Assembly (NCBI GenBank): GCA_030590275.1 | Contig: JAUUYV010000047.1 | Coordinates: 1 to 8,826, forward strand | Direction of reading: 5' to 3' | Origin: Porticoccaceae bacterium | GTDB taxonomy: Bacteria > Pseudomonadota > Gammaproteobacteria > Pseudomonadales > Porticoccaceae | DNA length: 8,826 nucleotides | Shown here: positions 7,986 through 8,826 of the stretch, piece after piece | Position numbering within the stretch: position 1 is the first letter of the stretch | Layout of the letters: each line of letters begins with the position of its first letter | Position numbers and translations under genes: made by a program | Notes under the pieces: model-generated | What the model was told of the DNA's origin: nothing | The model's database searches: none | Seen by the model: only the letters and a program-made list of their open reading frames with translations

Positions 7986-8004
7986 GCACTGAAGCCTGTG
8001 CCAC

Positions 8005-8616
8005 TTAAAAATTATGTGCGTATTGATCCAGACTACCGTCGGGATCCTGGGCGGCCCCAGAGGCAACCGGGTTAACCACCACGGCACCCTCCACCAGTTC
8101 TGACATCCCCTGGCGGTTGGCGGTGTTGTCGTAGCCGACTTCGATATCGAAATAAAAGGCGGACGCTGAGGTTTGCGTACCCATACCACGTAGCGGTGAA
8201 CCCTCGCCGATATAGCGAGTGAGAAACGCGAAATTGCCTTCGGTAATGGGGGCAATAACATCTGCATTCCCCGGGAGTAAATAGGAGTCCAGTACAGTCG
8301 ACAGATCTCCACTCAGATCGACGTCGCAATCTGGATCGACTACCGCATTATTGTAGGCGCCACAGACAAGATTCCCGGTATCCAGGGTGGTCTGCCAGCG
8401 ACTCAAAAGCGACTGCGCAAGCCCTTCCGAGAGTTCGAAGGCCGTTGACCGGGCCTGTTCGTTACTGGCCATTAGTACCTCCATTTGTCCCGAGCGCATC
8501 ACGCTGACAGCAATCATGCTCATCATGAGCATGAAGACCATGGCAATAATCAGCACCGCCCCGGTTTGAGCTGCGGGGCTGCTACCACTAAAACCCTGTT
8601 CAGAATGCTTGTTCAT
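8005..8616 (-). CDS. pilX: Type IV pilus minor pilin PilX
   Basis: A 203-residue minor pilin. The N-terminal pattern QTG|AVLIIAMVFMLMMSM, followed by VSVMRSGQMEVLMASNEQAR, is the PilX_N signature: a prepilin cleavage after Gly19, one hydrophobic helix, then a polar amphipathic helix. Position 5 of the mature chain is Ile rather than the Glu of ordinary pilins. This is what is known for GspK, the tip-capping pseudopilin to which PilX is compared. The 19-residue leader (MNKHSEQGFSGSSPAAQTG) is longer than in many PilX proteins. Cys85 and Cys97 could form a disulphide. The family helps start pilus assembly in the inner membrane with FimU, PilV, PilW and PilY1. The start at 8616 has a near-perfect ribosome site (AGGAGG) 7 bases upstream. 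The gene lies 12 bases after pilW and 33 bases before pilY1, within one operon. Confidence 0.9.
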   Translation of the reverse strand: MNKHSEQGFSGSSPAAQTGAVLIIAMVFMLMMSMIAVSVMRSGQMEVLMASNEQARSTAFELSEGLAQSLLSRWQTTLDTGNLVCGAYNNAVVDPDCDVDLSGDLSTVLDSYLLPGNADVIAPITEGNFAFLTRYIGEGSPLRGMGTQTSASAFYFDIEVGYDNTANRQGMSELVEGAVVVNPVASGAAQDPDGSLDQYAHNF

Positions 8617-8623
8617 AAGCCAA

Positions 8624-8629
8624 CCTCCT
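8624..8629 (-). promoter_or_regulatory. Strong ribosome binding site of pilX overlapping the pilW stop
   Basis: AGGAGG on the minus strand shares its first A with the pilW TGA stop (8629-8631) and lies 7 bases before the pilX ATG at 8616. The overlap points to translational coupling of pilW and pilX. Confidence 0.8.
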
Positions 8630-8826
8630 CACTGAAATGCGGTAAACACCTGATTATTACGCGACACCGTGGTCTCAAATACTCTGCGGTAATACCGGTC
8701 AACCGGCGTTACGTAGTTGTGATCGCCCAATTCAAAAGTGCGAGTCACCGGGCCAAAGGTCGTATCTTCCTCAAGACTGCGCGCCAATATGTAGATTCGG
8801 TACATCATCACCTGATCAACCGCCAC
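8629..8826 (-). CDS. pilW: Type IV pilus minor pilin PilW, C-terminal fragment (partial)
   Basis: Only the last 65 codons are in the window; the gene enters from the right edge and stops at 8629-8631. The visible chain VAVDQVMMYRIYILARSLEE, continuing to DRYYRRVFETTVSRNNQVF, has the end typical of PilW and related pilins: a strand with a 'RIYILARS' type motif, then a D-R-x-Y-R-R-x-F-x-T-T-V-x-x-R-N tail. PilW is a minor pilin that bridges other minor pilins in the priming complex with PilX and PilY1. The assignment rests on this tail and on its position directly before pilX. The N-terminal prepilin signal cannot be checked here. The first visible codon is GTG, but it is an internal Val, not the start. 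Confidence 0.8.
   Translation of the reverse strand: MAVDQVMMYRIYILARSLEEDTTFGPVTRTFELGDHNYVTPVDRYYRRVFETTVSRNNQVFTAFQ

Noticed and set aside
7998..8003. TGGCAC on the minus strand, resembling the -24 half of a sigma-54 promoter in front of pilY1
   Set aside because: The -12 half is absent: after the five-base spacer the sequence is TCAG rather than TTGC, and the site lies inside a tightly spaced operon.
8002..8004. GTG directly after the pilX stop as the pilY1 start
   Set aside because: It has no Shine-Dalgarno sequence and adds 11 residues before a canonical signal peptide; the ATG at 7971 has AGGAG at the right distance.

Overview
This window is a type IV pilus (T4P) regulatory and minor-pilin locus from a gammaproteobacterium. 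The pairing of PilS/PilR with a pilW-pilX-pilY1-pilE cluster matches the Pseudomonas-type type IVa pilus system. Base composition is moderate. A marine or Cellvibrionales-like relative fits the protein style, but that is inference; no rRNA or other taxonomic marker is present.

Layout, left to right. (1) Positions 1-457, minus strand: the 5' part of a glutamine-dependent NAD+ synthetase gene (nadE), running off the left edge. (2) A divergent intergenic gap of 79 bases. (3) 537-2165 and 2176-3591, plus strand: pilS and pilR, a tightly spaced two-component pair made of a membrane histidine kinase and a sigma-54 activator. (4) A convergent gap of about 70 bases with no convincing terminator. (5) 8826-3664, minus strand, in transcription order: the 3' end of pilW, then pilX, pilY1 and a pilE-type pilin. 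All are separated by short gaps and look like one operon whose promoter lies beyond the right edge.

How they work together. PilS senses membrane signals (in Pseudomonas, the pilin inventory) and phosphorylates PilR, which drives sigma-54 transcription of the major pilin gene; no major pilin gene is in this window. PilW, PilX and PilE are minor pilins that prime pilus assembly with PilY1. PilY1 is a secreted calcium-binding tip adhesin. NadE is housekeeping NAD+ biosynthesis and has no evident link to the pilus genes.

I see no mobile element, CRISPR array, tRNA, rRNA or prophage, and no evidence of an undescribed system. The points most worth a second look are the ambiguous, possibly long leader of the PilE pilin with nested in-frame starts, the convergent arrangement of pilSR against the minor pilin operon, and several acidic calcium-type loops in PilY1 besides the expected C-terminal one.
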